Shown here: piece by piece, positions 25,890 to 33,555 of the stretch
Numbering within the stretch: position 1 is the first letter of the stretch
Layout of the letters: the number at the start of each line of letters is the position of its first letter
From: JAEUMD01 sp036768475
Lineage (GTDB): Bacteria; Pseudomonadota; Alphaproteobacteria; Rhizobiales; Hyphomicrobiaceae
NCBI GenBank assembly: GCA_036768475.1
Contig: DAIPMW010000016.1
Location: 24,749 to 88,748 of the forward strand
DNA length: 64,000 nt
Direction: 5' to 3'
Program-made: the position numbers and the translations under genes
The notes under the pieces: generated by a model
Seen by the model: only the letters and a program-made list of their open reading frames with translations
Database searches by the model: none
What the model was told of the DNA's origin: nothing

Positions 25890-26684
25890 GGTGCGACCTC
25901 TAGGGAATGGCAACCGATCACGGCGCCGCCGGGGCTGGCATCGCCTCAGCCAATGACCATGCGCGTGCAGTCGATCCCTGCGTGTCACTATTTTCCCGAA
26001 CACTTTCACGACTGGAACCAGGTCGTTTATGCGATTTCCGGTGTGTTGACCGTCACGGTCGAGGGACACTCATTTGCCATTTCGCCCGAGCAGGCCGTCT
26101 GGCTGCCAACGCGATGCCCGCATCGTGTCGGTTCACTGTTGGGTGCCGAGTTTCGCAGCCTTTGGCTTGCCCATGAGGCTGGCCGCGACCTACCCGAGGT
26201 TCCAACCTTGTTTGGCGTTTCGCCCTTGCTGCAGGCGCTGATTTTGGAAGCGGCCGCGATCGAGCGAGAGGAACGCTCCAGTGATTATTTCGGCCGCGTC
26301 AGTGCACTCATTCTCGATCAGCTTCGACGGGCGCAACCGCTTCCGGTCTCGCTGCCATGGCCGCGGAGTGAGCCGCTGGCGCGCTTGTGCGAGGCACTCT
26401 ATGCAAACCCGGCCGACACGCGCGGACCAAAGGAATGGGGCCGTGAGCTTGGAATGTCGGAGCGAACATTAGCGCGACGCTTCGAGGCCAGCCTCGGCAT
26501 GAGCCTACGCACATGGCGTCGGCGCGTACGACTGTTTAAGGCGATTGAACTGCTCGGCGGCGGACTGGATGTCACGCAGACGGCGATGGAACTTGGATAT
26601 GGCTCGGCCTCAGCGTTCGTGTACGCCTTTCGTGTCGAGATGGGCTGCAGCCCGCTGGCTTACATGCGCGGTCGCAACGCGTAG
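25857..26684 (+). CDS. AraC family transcriptional regulator with N-terminal cupin domain
   Basis: A 275-residue regulator. The N-terminal cupin-type sensor (about residues 25-110) includes HYFPEHFHDWNQVVYAISG and WLPTRCPHRVGSLL; the C-terminal double helix-turn-helix (about 180-272) includes WGRELGMSERTLARRFEA and MELGYGSASAFVYAFRVEMG. The only in-frame ATG that keeps the conserved REWQPITAPPGL stretch is 25857, which lies inside a family A repeat and has no ribosome site; ATG 25953 is the alternative. It is divergent from the MFS gene, whose regulator it may be. Confidence 0.85.
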   Translation: MAASISDDQTLGATSREWQPITAPPGLASPQPMTMRVQSIPACHYFPEHFHDWNQVVYAISGVLTVTVEGHSFAISPEQAVWLPTRCPHRVGSLLGAEFRSLWLAHEAGRDLPEVPTLFGVSPLLQALILEAAAIEREERSSDYFGRVSALILDQLRRAQPLPVSLPWPRSEPLARLCEALYANPADTRGPKEWGRELGMSERTLARRFEASLGMSLRTWRRRVRLFKAIELLGGGLDVTQTAMELGYGSASAFVYAFRVEMGCSPLAYMRGRNA

Positions 26685-26698
26685 CTCTTCGTTTCTGT

Positions 26699-26719
26699 CA
26701 TGTTTCTCACGCTGAACCG
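26699..26719 (-). repeat. fragment of dispersed repeat family B (reverse)
   Basis: A 21-base remnant whose reverse complement, CGGTTCAGCGTGAGAAACAT plus G, matches the middle of family B copies (GGTTCAGCGTGAAAAACATG) with one change. It lies between the AraC gene and the end of the kamA operon. Confidence 0.45.
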
Positions 26720-26763
26720 GCTTTGTGCCTTCCACGGCGCTATCGGCACTGCGTGAGCAGCTT

Positions 26764-29040
26764 TCAAAGCTGTTTTTCGAAAATCACCTTGTTGTCGCCG
26801 GGACGATAGAAATCGTTGAGTTCGGCTATCTTGCGGAAGCCCCGGCGCCGATAGAACGCCCGGGTAGGTGCATATTTCTCCTGCGACGAGGTGTCGGCGA
26901 AAAGCTTGTCGCCGCCCAGCGCGCGCACCGCTTCCACCGTCTGCTCGAGTAGCTGGCGTCCGATGCCTTGGCGTTGCGCGTCGGCATCGACAACGATCCA
27001 ATAGAGATCGTAGGCCGATTGCGTTGCCGGTATCCGACCGAAGCACGTGTAACCAATGGTGCGGCCATCCTGACGGGCGAGGATGAACTCGTAGCCCGAT
27101 GCCGCGCCCTTGGCGATGCGCTCCTCGACCAACTCGACCGCAATGTCGACCTCGTCGGCGGTAAAGAAATCGGTCGAGGCAGCCAGCCGGCGGACGATCT
27201 CGACATCAGCCTGCGTCACGTTCTGGGCGAACTCCAGGACCATCGGACGACTTCGGGCGAGCGTGGAGGGACGCTTGCGGGCCGCCGGTTTCGCCTCTGC
27301 CATGCCGGCAGCAAGTCCCTGGAAGAAGTGGCGGGCGTTGGTGCCGAGCGTGCGAATGCGATAGCCGCCCTCCTGAATCACGATGGTCGGATAGCCGGCC
27401 GCCCCGATCATGTGACCGAGTTGGGTGAAGTCCGCCGCCTCGTTGGACCAGGTGCCGGTCGGATCTGCCTTGGCGGTGTCGAAACCAACCGAAACGACGA
27501 GGTAGGCAGGATCGTGCCTGGCGATACGACGCAGCGCCTGCCCGACCGCGGCGCGATGCTCCTGCGGTTTGGTGTGCTCGGGCAAGGGAATGTTGAGGTT
27601 GTAGCCTGCCCCGCGGCCGCGACCACGCTCGTCCCGGAAACCGGTGAAATAGGGATAGGCCATGCTCGGATCGCCATGCACAGAGACGGTAAAAACATCG
27701 GAACGTTCGTAGAAGATGTCCTGTTGGCCGTTGCCGTGATGATAGTCGATGTCGAGGATGGCGACACGGCCGTAGCGCGAGAGGTAGTGCGCGGCGATAC
27801 CCGAATTGCAGAAATAGCAAAAGCCGCCGAACGTGCGATGCTCGGCGTGATGGCCGGGCGGGCGCACCAGAGCATAGGCGAGCGGACGGCCATTCAGCAC
27901 CTCGTCGGCCGCAGTGAGCGCGCAGTCGACCGCATGGCGAGCAGCGGGATAAGCGTTGCGATTGATGGGCGTGAAGGTATCGATGCACCAATAACCGGCC
28001 AGCACGCTGCGCTCCTTTGGCTGGCGTGCGGCGTTGCGGACCGGGAACACGTAAGGATAGACGGACTTCTTTTCAGGCGCCTCGGCGCAGGCTTGGCGGA
28101 TGTAGTCGACGAGTCCGGCGTCGTGCACCTCACGGATGAAACGATCTGGAAAATTGCGTGCCGGCATCGGCTCGAACAGACCGGTCGGCAGGATGGCGCG
28201 TTCAATGGTAGCGACGCGCACGGGCGATTCCACATAGCCACGCTCGCGGATGTGGTGGATCGAATGGCGATCATTGACGATGAGCGCAATGGGCTTGGAA
28301 AGCTTCGGGGCTGCCGGCTTGCCCGGAGCCGGCGTCTTCGGCTCGGCGGATGTATAACGCAGGGGACGCAAGGCTGCGCGACCTTCCCTCACCGAGGCCG
28401 TTACCTTCTCAATGTAGCCCGGCGGACAAACATCTCCGTATTTGCGTTCCAGAATGGCTTCGACGATTTGCGCCAACGCATCCGCAGGGGGCAAGGGATG
28501 ACGCCCGAGCCCGTCAAACACGAGGTAAGGCGCGTCGGTCTCGCCTTCCTGTAGCGGCGTCTCGTATGCGGTACCCATGATGGGCCGTGCACCATAGCGC
28601 TCGTAGAACTTGAGGCGCGCTGCATTCTGGCGACGTACCTTGGGATCAGGGCTCAGACGCGGATCGTCCGGCAGGCATTCGAAGTAGAGGCCTTCGGCGG
28701 AGAGCGCGGCTGCCTCCTCGCGCACCGCCTGATAGAGCGAAGCACCAAGACCGCCGCCACTGCGCCCCGGCGCTGTCGAAAGGTTTTCCAAATAGGCAAA
28801 GGCGAGATCGGGCGCATGAAGCAGGATGGCAAAGGCATTCACCCGGCCCTTGGCGTCCTCGCTGACCAGCAACTCGGTGACGAAGCGGAACGTCATCGGG
28901 TCGGTGAGCTGGTCGGGCAGCTTGGCGATCTCTTCGGCGGACATCAGCGGGAACTGTGCCCGCATAATCGCCTGTACTTCCTCGAGCGTGGCCTTGTCGG
29001 CAGCCGAAAGACCTCCGCGGAGCTTGCGGATTCTAAGCAT
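26764..29040 (-). CDS. tri-domain fusion: GNAT acetyltransferase - HDAC-like deacetylase - GNAT acetyltransferase
   Basis: A 758-residue cytosolic fusion. Residues 1-225 form a GNAT-like domain with the acetyl-CoA loop region APGRSGGGLGASLYQAV. Residues about 255-590 are an arginase/deacetylase-fold amidohydrolase of the acetylpolyamine amidohydrolase type, with all expected active-site pieces: PPGHHAE, DIDYHHGNGQQDIFY, GFDTAKADP and EGGY. Residues about 600-758 are a second GNAT with VDADAQRQGIGRQLLEQTV and YAPTRAFYRRRGF. ATG 29040 follows the TGA of the upstream ATP-grasp gene by one base, so translation is coupled. It is the last gene of the lysine-aminomutase operon; a role in adding and removing acetyl groups on an amine metabolite is inferred. 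Confidence 0.88.
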   Translation of the reverse strand: MLRIRKLRGGLSAADKATLEEVQAIMRAQFPLMSAEEIAKLPDQLTDPMTFRFVTELLVSEDAKGRVNAFAILLHAPDLAFAYLENLSTAPGRSGGGLGASLYQAVREEAAALSAEGLYFECLPDDPRLSPDPKVRRQNAARLKFYERYGARPIMGTAYETPLQEGETDAPYLVFDGLGRHPLPPADALAQIVEAILERKYGDVCPPGYIEKVTASVREGRAALRPLRYTSAEPKTPAPGKPAAPKLSKPIALIVNDRHSIHHIRERGYVESPVRVATIERAILPTGLFEPMPARNFPDRFIREVHDAGLVDYIRQACAEAPEKKSVYPYVFPVRNAARQPKERSVLAGYWCIDTFTPINRNAYPAARHAVDCALTAADEVLNGRPLAYALVRPPGHHAEHRTFGGFCYFCNSGIAAHYLSRYGRVAILDIDYHHGNGQQDIFYERSDVFTVSVHGDPSMAYPYFTGFRDERGRGRGAGYNLNIPLPEHTKPQEHRAAVGQALRRIARHDPAYLVVSVGFDTAKADPTGTWSNEAADFTQLGHMIGAAGYPTIVIQEGGYRIRTLGTNARHFFQGLAAGMAEAKPAARKRPSTLARSRPMVLEFAQNVTQADVEIVRRLAASTDFFTADEVDIAVELVEERIAKGAASGYEFILARQDGRTIGYTCFGRIPATQSAYDLYWIVVDADAQRQGIGRQLLEQTVEAVRALGGDKLFADTSSQEKYAPTRAFYRRRGFRKIAELNDFYRPGDNKVIFEKQL

Positions 29041-29041
29041 G

Positions 29042-30022
29042 TCAGGCCACCATCCGTGGTGTGTGCGCGGCGACGTCGACAACGGCGGCGATGAGCGCAT
29101 CGTATGTGAAGCCGGCCTCGGCAGCAGCGGCGGCAAATCCGGCGTCCGGAGCGAGGCAGGGGTTGGCGTTGACTTCCAGCACGAGAGGTCTGCCATCCGA
29201 GGCAACGCGGAAATCAACGCGAGCGTAACCCGATAGGTCGAATGCGCGCCAGCACGCCAACGTCAGCCGGCGGATTTCTGCCGCGAGTTCGGGCTCACCC
29301 GCATCCACGCCGAACCGGCGCGGCGTGAGCTGGTAGGCCGGCGCATCGGGCTCCCACTTGGCGGCGAAATCGACGATTGCGTGTTGTCCACTGGGCAGGC
29401 CACAAAAATCGATCTCGGCGATGGGAAGCACCTGCGGGCCGGCGCGCGTCTGCAACACCGAGACGTTGAATTCGCGACCGTCGATATAGTCTTCGGCGAA
29501 AAACCGGCCGCCGAATTGTCGCTCGCGGCAGGTGATTTCGGCATTGGCCTGCGCACCTCGCACGATCGACGCCTGGTCCAGCCCTAGCGATCCATGCTCG
29601 TCAACCGATTTCACGATTACAGTGACATCGCCCGGGATCTTGTCATCTGCGCGCCAATAGGCCGGCGCCGGGATACCGTGGCGGGCCAGCAGCCGCTTGG
29701 TGTCGAGCTTTGAATTCGATGCGCTATAGGCGGCCGCGTGCACACCCGTATAGGCAATGCCCAGCGATTCGAGACGCGCCATTGCAAGGGGTGCGCGCGC
29801 GGATTCGCCGTCCAGTGCCTCGACAAGATTGAAGACAAGGAACGGACGTCGCGCGGCAAGGCTGTCGAGTGTGCCGAGCCCCGACCTCAGCACCACGATC
29901 TGCGTCGCGAAACCGAGGCGACGCAGCCCAGCCGCGACGGCTTCAGCCGTCGTGACTGTGTCAGCTTCGTCCGGACGGTCGAGTGCTGCACCATGAACGA
30001 CGGGAACGAAGAGCTTTTCCAT
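29042..30022 (-). CDS. ATP-grasp ligase, D-alanine-D-alanine ligase-like (distal copy)
   Basis: A 326-residue ATP-grasp protein. It shows an N-terminal Rossmann-like part (FVPVVHGAALDRPDEAD, FLVFNLVEALDGESARAPL), the central ATP-binding stretch VTVIVKSVDEHGSLGLDQAS, and the metal-binding C-terminal motif YARVDFRVASDGRPLVLEVN followed by ANPCLAPDAGF. This is the D-Ala-D-Ala ligase layout, but it differs clearly from Ddl, and no cell-wall gene is nearby. Such enzymes join a carboxylate to an amine through an acyl phosphate. Six bases separate it from the second ATP-grasp gene upstream and one base from the fusion gene downstream. Substrates are unknown; beta-lysine is a reasonable candidate. 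Confidence 0.85.
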   Translation of the reverse strand: MEKLFVPVVHGAALDRPDEADTVTTAEAVAAGLRRLGFATQIVVLRSGLGTLDSLAARRPFLVFNLVEALDGESARAPLAMARLESLGIAYTGVHAAAYSASNSKLDTKRLLARHGIPAPAYWRADDKIPGDVTVIVKSVDEHGSLGLDQASIVRGAQANAEITCRERQFGGRFFAEDYIDGREFNVSVLQTRAGPQVLPIAEIDFCGLPSGQHAIVDFAAKWEPDAPAYQLTPRRFGVDAGEPELAAEIRRLTLACWRAFDLSGYARVDFRVASDGRPLVLEVNANPCLAPDAGFAAAAAEAGFTYDALIAAVVDVAAHTPRMVA

Positions 30023-30028
30023 CTCTAC

Positions 30029-31048
30029 TCATGCCACCCCGCGGACCTTGGCGGTCACCTCACCGGACTGTGGCAGGCCCAGTCGCGTCGCAGCAGATCG
30101 AAGGATGCCGTCGATCAATGCGTCGTAACCGAGCCCCGCCAGATCAGCGATGATCGGCAGATCGGAATGCGTGGGGTGCAGGCCAGCGATAGGGTTTGCC
30201 TCAAGGAAGTGCGGGACGCCATGCGCATCGGAGCGGAAGTCGAGACGCGCAGCGTCCCGGCATTCGAGCGCGCGATACGCAGCCAGAGCGGCTTCAGCCG
30301 CGGCCATCGCTTCGCCGTCGGTCGCCAGCGAATAGACCACGGTCGTCTCGCACATCTCCTTGTTCTCGAAGGAATAGACCGGGTCAGCCGCGTCGGCGCG
30401 CACGGTAATCTCGGCGACACCGATGACGCGCGCGGCGTCGCCTGTGCCGAGTATGCCGACGGTGAACTCACGACCTGGCAGGTAGGTCTCGGCAATGGCG
30501 GGCTGCGCAAATTTGCCGATCAACCGGGCAGCGGTCGCGCGCAACTCATTGCGTGAGCTGACGCGCGATGCATTGGAGCATCCCTTGCCGGTTCCTTCCG
30601 CGACAGGCTTCACGAACAGCGGATAAGGCAGCGCCAGGGATGCCGCATCCTCCACCTTGCAGAGCACGGCGAACGGCGCGGTGGCGATGGCGTGGTCGCG
30701 GACGATCCGCTTGGCGACCGCCTTGTCCAAAGTCGCCGCCATGGTGAGCGGATCGGAAAACGCATAGGGCTGGCCGAACAATTCGCACAACGCCGGCACC
30801 TGGGCTTCGCGCGAACGGCCGGCCAGGCCTTCGGCAATGGAGAACACGAGGTCGAAGCGTTCGCCACGGACCAAGCGCTCCGCCAGCACCTGTCCGCGCC
30901 CGACGCGCACGACGTCATGACCGAGGCGATTGAGGGCCGCCTCGATCTCATCGATGGTTGCCGGACTGTCAAATTCGGCGACCTCGATTTCGGAGTACCC
31001 TGCTGCGAGATATTCCTCGCGCAAGTCGTAGACGAAGCCGATCAGCAT
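30029..31048 (-). CDS. ATP-grasp ligase, D-alanine-D-alanine ligase-like (proximal copy)
   Basis: A 339-residue ATP-grasp protein beginning MLIGFVYDLREEYLAAGYSE. It has FDLVFSIAEGLAGRSREAQV and FGQPYAFSDPLTMAATLDKA (typical of Ddl-like enzymes), the ATP-binding YPLFVKPVAEGTGKGCS, and the metal motif AARLDFRSDAHGVPHFLEAN followed by PIAGLHP. It is only distantly similar to its neighbour at 29042, so the pair is not a recent duplication and probably catalyses two different condensations. ATG 31048 lies four bases after the aminomutase stop; longer upstream frames would overlap that gene and are rejected. Confidence 0.85.
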   Translation of the reverse strand: MLIGFVYDLREEYLAAGYSEIEVAEFDSPATIDEIEAALNRLGHDVVRVGRGQVLAERLVRGERFDLVFSIAEGLAGRSREAQVPALCELFGQPYAFSDPLTMAATLDKAVAKRIVRDHAIATAPFAVLCKVEDAASLALPYPLFVKPVAEGTGKGCSNASRVSSRNELRATAARLIGKFAQPAIAETYLPGREFTVGILGTGDAARVIGVAEITVRADAADPVYSFENKEMCETTVVYSLATDGEAMAAAEAALAAYRALECRDAARLDFRSDAHGVPHFLEANPIAGLHPTHSDLPIIADLAGLGYDALIDGILRSAATRLGLPQSGEVTAKVRGVA

Positions 31049-31052
31049 GGCC

Positions 31053-32429
31053 TTAGCCTCCGAACTGACCGGCCGCCGGCATGCGCGGCGTGTCCTTCGC
31101 CTGCCGCTCGCCGCCGAGAATGCTGCCCGGATCCTTGTAGCGGTAGACGCCGCCTTCGAAGTTGCGCAGCAAGAGGTCGTCTCCATCGCGACCGACGACG
31201 TACTCGGGCAACAGCGGGATCTTGCCGCCGCCACCTGGGGCATCGATGACATACTGCGGCACGGCGTAGCCGGTCGTGTGTCCGCGCAAGCCCTCAATGA
31301 TCTCAAGACCCTTGGAGACCGGCGTGCGGAACTGGGCAGAGCCGGTGATCGGGTCGCACTGGTAGAGATAGTAGGGCTTCACGCGGCGCTTAAGGAGGCC
31401 GTGCATCAGCGGCTTCATAACATCGATGTCGTCATTGATACCCTTGAGCAGGACCGTCTGGGAGCCGAGCGGGATACCAGCGTCCGCAAGCCGCGCTGTG
31501 GCCTGCGTGACTTCCGGCGTCAGTTCCGAGGGATGGGTGAAGTGGATGCTCATCCACAAGGGGTGATGCTTACGCAGCATACGCACGAGCGCCCGGGTTA
31601 CGCGCATCGGCAGCACGACCGGCACCTTCGTGCCGAGCCGGATGAATTCTACATGCGGGATGGCACGCAGACGGGTCAGCAGATAGTCGAGCTTATCGTC
31701 CGACAAGGTCAGCGGATCGCCGCCCGAAATCAGCACGTCGCGGATCTGAGGCTTCGATTCGATGTAGGCGAGCGCCTTTTCCCACTGCGACTTGGAGAAC
31801 GAATAGTCGCCGCCCGCCTCACCGACCATGCGCGAGCGCGTGCAGTACCGGCAGTAGGTCGAGCAGAAGCCCGTCGCCAGGAACAGCACCCGATCGGGGT
31901 AACGATGGACGAGGCCGGGAACTGTCGCGTCGTGATCCTCGCCCAGCGGGTCGTCGGCCTCGCCTGGGGTGCGGATGTACTCCTGACCGACCGGAATGTG
32001 CGTGCGCCGCAGCCCGTCCTCAGGGTTGTCCCGATCGAGCAGGCTCGCGTAGTAGGGCGTGATGCCGACGGGAAGCGATCCCTTGTGGCGCAGGATGGCG
32101 TCCCGCTCGTCTTCGGACAGCTTGAACATACGTTCGAGCTCGGCCAGTGACTTGATGCGGGAGCGAAGCTGCCAACGCCAGTCGTTCCACTCCATGGCCG
32201 AGATGCCAGGGAAGTACTTCTTCTGGAACTGGCGCGCGGCCTTACCGGTCGGGAAGCTCTCCCGACGGGCTTCGGCGATGCCGACGACGGACGCACTGGC
32301 GCCGCGCGGGATCAGCCGGGTGGCTTTGTCGTTGTTGTTTTTCTTGGGGGTGGACGGTGAAACCGTCTTGAGACTTGGAGGCTCTTCCGTCTCACCCGAG
32401 ACGGTCTCCAACGTGCCGATTGTCCGCAT
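31053..32429 (-). CDS. kamA: lysine 2,3-aminomutase (radical SAM, KamA type)
   Basis: A 458-residue radical-SAM, PLP-dependent enzyme converting L-lysine to beta-lysine. The radical-SAM cluster is CSTYCRYC (CxxxCxxC, about 188-195); the SAM-binding GGDP occurs in DVLISGGDPLTLSDDKL; the PLP lysine region is YVIDAPGGGGKIPLLPEY near residue 390. The C-terminal extension after it is present as in KamA and absent from the shorter EF-P-type EpmB enzymes, and no epmA or efp gene is adjacent. A basic, Asn-rich N-terminal stretch of about 40 residues is unusual. It is the first gene of the operon with two ATP-grasp proteins and the GNAT/HDAC fusion. Confidence 0.92.
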   Translation of the reverse strand: MRTIGTLETVSGETEEPPSLKTVSPSTPKKNNNDKATRLIPRGASASVVGIAEARRESFPTGKAARQFQKKYFPGISAMEWNDWRWQLRSRIKSLAELERMFKLSEDERDAILRHKGSLPVGITPYYASLLDRDNPEDGLRRTHIPVGQEYIRTPGEADDPLGEDHDATVPGLVHRYPDRVLFLATGFCSTYCRYCTRSRMVGEAGGDYSFSKSQWEKALAYIESKPQIRDVLISGGDPLTLSDDKLDYLLTRLRAIPHVEFIRLGTKVPVVLPMRVTRALVRMLRKHHPLWMSIHFTHPSELTPEVTQATARLADAGIPLGSQTVLLKGINDDIDVMKPLMHGLLKRRVKPYYLYQCDPITGSAQFRTPVSKGLEIIEGLRGHTTGYAVPQYVIDAPGGGGKIPLLPEYVVGRDGDDLLLRNFEGGVYRYKDPGSILGGERQAKDTPRMPAAGQFGG

Positions 32430-32857
32430 CTGGGACTGTGGCTCCAGTTCTCGTGATGGGTACTAGCCGGGTGGTTCCCGCTACACTTCCCACCATTGGG
32501 ATGGACCGTCGTGCGACCAGCCGCCGTTCTTGGCATCATCATCCCAAACGCGATTCCTATATGCGATGCTGGAAGCGCGCTGCAAGAGGGATTCTCATTC
32601 ATCCCATCACGGTTATTGCGGATTGCGAAACGTGCTGTTATCGGCGCCACGTTTGTATTGATCTCAAAACCCACGGCGGCGCTCGTGGTGGACCAAGCCG
32701 GCACGAATTGAGGTGTCCGCGTCCTCCCTCCCCTCCTTCCTATACACCTGGTCATTCCTGTGACCGCGCGGAACGCGGTCCGGCGCCGAACGTTTGCCGC
32801 AAACCTGTTGCGCTTTCACTACCGACCCCACGCGAATGAAAAAAGGAAGGTCACGTC
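32430..32857. promoter_or_regulatory. divergent intergenic region of the kamA operon and the SRPBCC gene
   Basis: A 428-base gap that must hold the kamA-operon promoter. I see no obvious palindrome, riboswitch-like fold or coding frame with a ribosome site. The stretch just before 32858 carries AAGGAAGG, the ribosome site of the SRPBCC gene. No dedicated regulator for the kamA operon is adjacent. Confidence 0.45.
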
Positions 32858-33337
32858 ATGAATACCGCAGCCAATGCGCCGGAAAGCCACGAACTCGTTC
32901 TTGAACGCGTGATGGATGTCCCGCGCGAAAAGCTCTTCCGTTGCTGGACGGAGCCGGCGCTGCTGAAACAGTGGTTCTGCCCGAAGCCATGGACCATCAG
33001 TCACGCCGAGGTGGACGTGCGGCCCGGAGGTTCGAGCCTTATCGTCATGAGGAGCCCGGAGGGAGAAGAATTTCCCAACCCCGGCGTGTTCCTGGAGGTT
33101 GTCCCCAACGAGCGCATCGTCACCACCGACGCCTACACGTCGGCTTGGGTGCCCTCGGAGAAGCCCTTCATGACCGCCGTCGTGACGTTCGAGGATCTTG
33201 GCGGCGGCCGGACGCGGTACGTGGCGCGCGCGCTGCACTGGTCGGCAAAGGACAAGGCCGCACACGAGGCGATGGGCTTCCACGAGGGTTGGGGCAAGGC
33301 AGCCGACCAGCTTGAAGACCTGGCCAAGGCTCTGTGA
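32858..33337 (+). CDS. SRPBCC family protein (AHSA1/START-like)
   Basis: A 159-residue protein with the Aha1-C/AHSA1-like START fold: ELVLERVMDVPREKLFRCWT at the start, then EPALLKQWFCPKPWTISHAE, VDVRPGG and the late WGKAADQLEDLAKAL helix. Such proteins bind hydrophobic ligands in a helix-grip cavity; in rhizobia they often accompany ArsR regulators, but none is present here. AAGGAAGG precedes the ATG. It is transcribed away from kamA, with no sign of a functional link. Confidence 0.85.
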   Translation: MNTAANAPESHELVLERVMDVPREKLFRCWTEPALLKQWFCPKPWTISHAEVDVRPGGSSLIVMRSPEGEEFPNPGVFLEVVPNERIVTTDAYTSAWVPSEKPFMTAVVTFEDLGGGRTRYVARALHWSAKDKAAHEAMGFHEGWGKAADQLEDLAKAL

Positions 33338-33472
33338 CGTTGCGCCAGACAACAGCGCTTTGACAGGCAGATCATGCACGCGCCGGTCAGACTTGAAGCC
33401 TCATGATCCTGCAGATGGTGCTCGGCTTTACACCGATGGTGGCGATGGGACGGCTGACCGCGATGTCATTGG

Positions 33473-33540
33473 AGCGTGTCAGGTTTTGATTGGATCACGA
33501 CTGGCCGTTGTGGCCTGCTTTACCTGTTCAGACTGTCTCA
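33473..33540 (+). repeat. dispersed palindromic repeat, family A, copy 5 (partial)
   Basis: Contains GAGCGTGTCAGGTTTTGATT, GGATCACGACTGGCCGTTG and GTGGCCTGCTTTACC. Only the first module is present; the second ends abruptly. It lies between the SRPBCC gene and the convergent SulP gene. Confidence 0.6.
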
Positions 33541-33555
33541 TTGCAGCCGCCTCCG

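Noticed and set aside
26968..28554. Long open frame (over 500 codons) on the plus strand opposite the GNAT/HDAC fusion
   Set aside because: It lies fully antisense to a gene with clear catalytic motifs, has no ribosome site, and its length is explained by high GC content and codon bias.
29042..31048. The two ATP-grasp genes as cell-wall D-alanine-D-alanine ligases
   Set aside because: They are diverged from Ddl, occur in tandem with kamA and lack any cell-wall gene nearby.
31053..32429. Aminomutase as EF-P modification enzyme EpmB
   Set aside because: The protein is longer, has the KamA C-terminal extension, and no epmA or efp gene is adjacent; operon partners indicate small-molecule synthesis.
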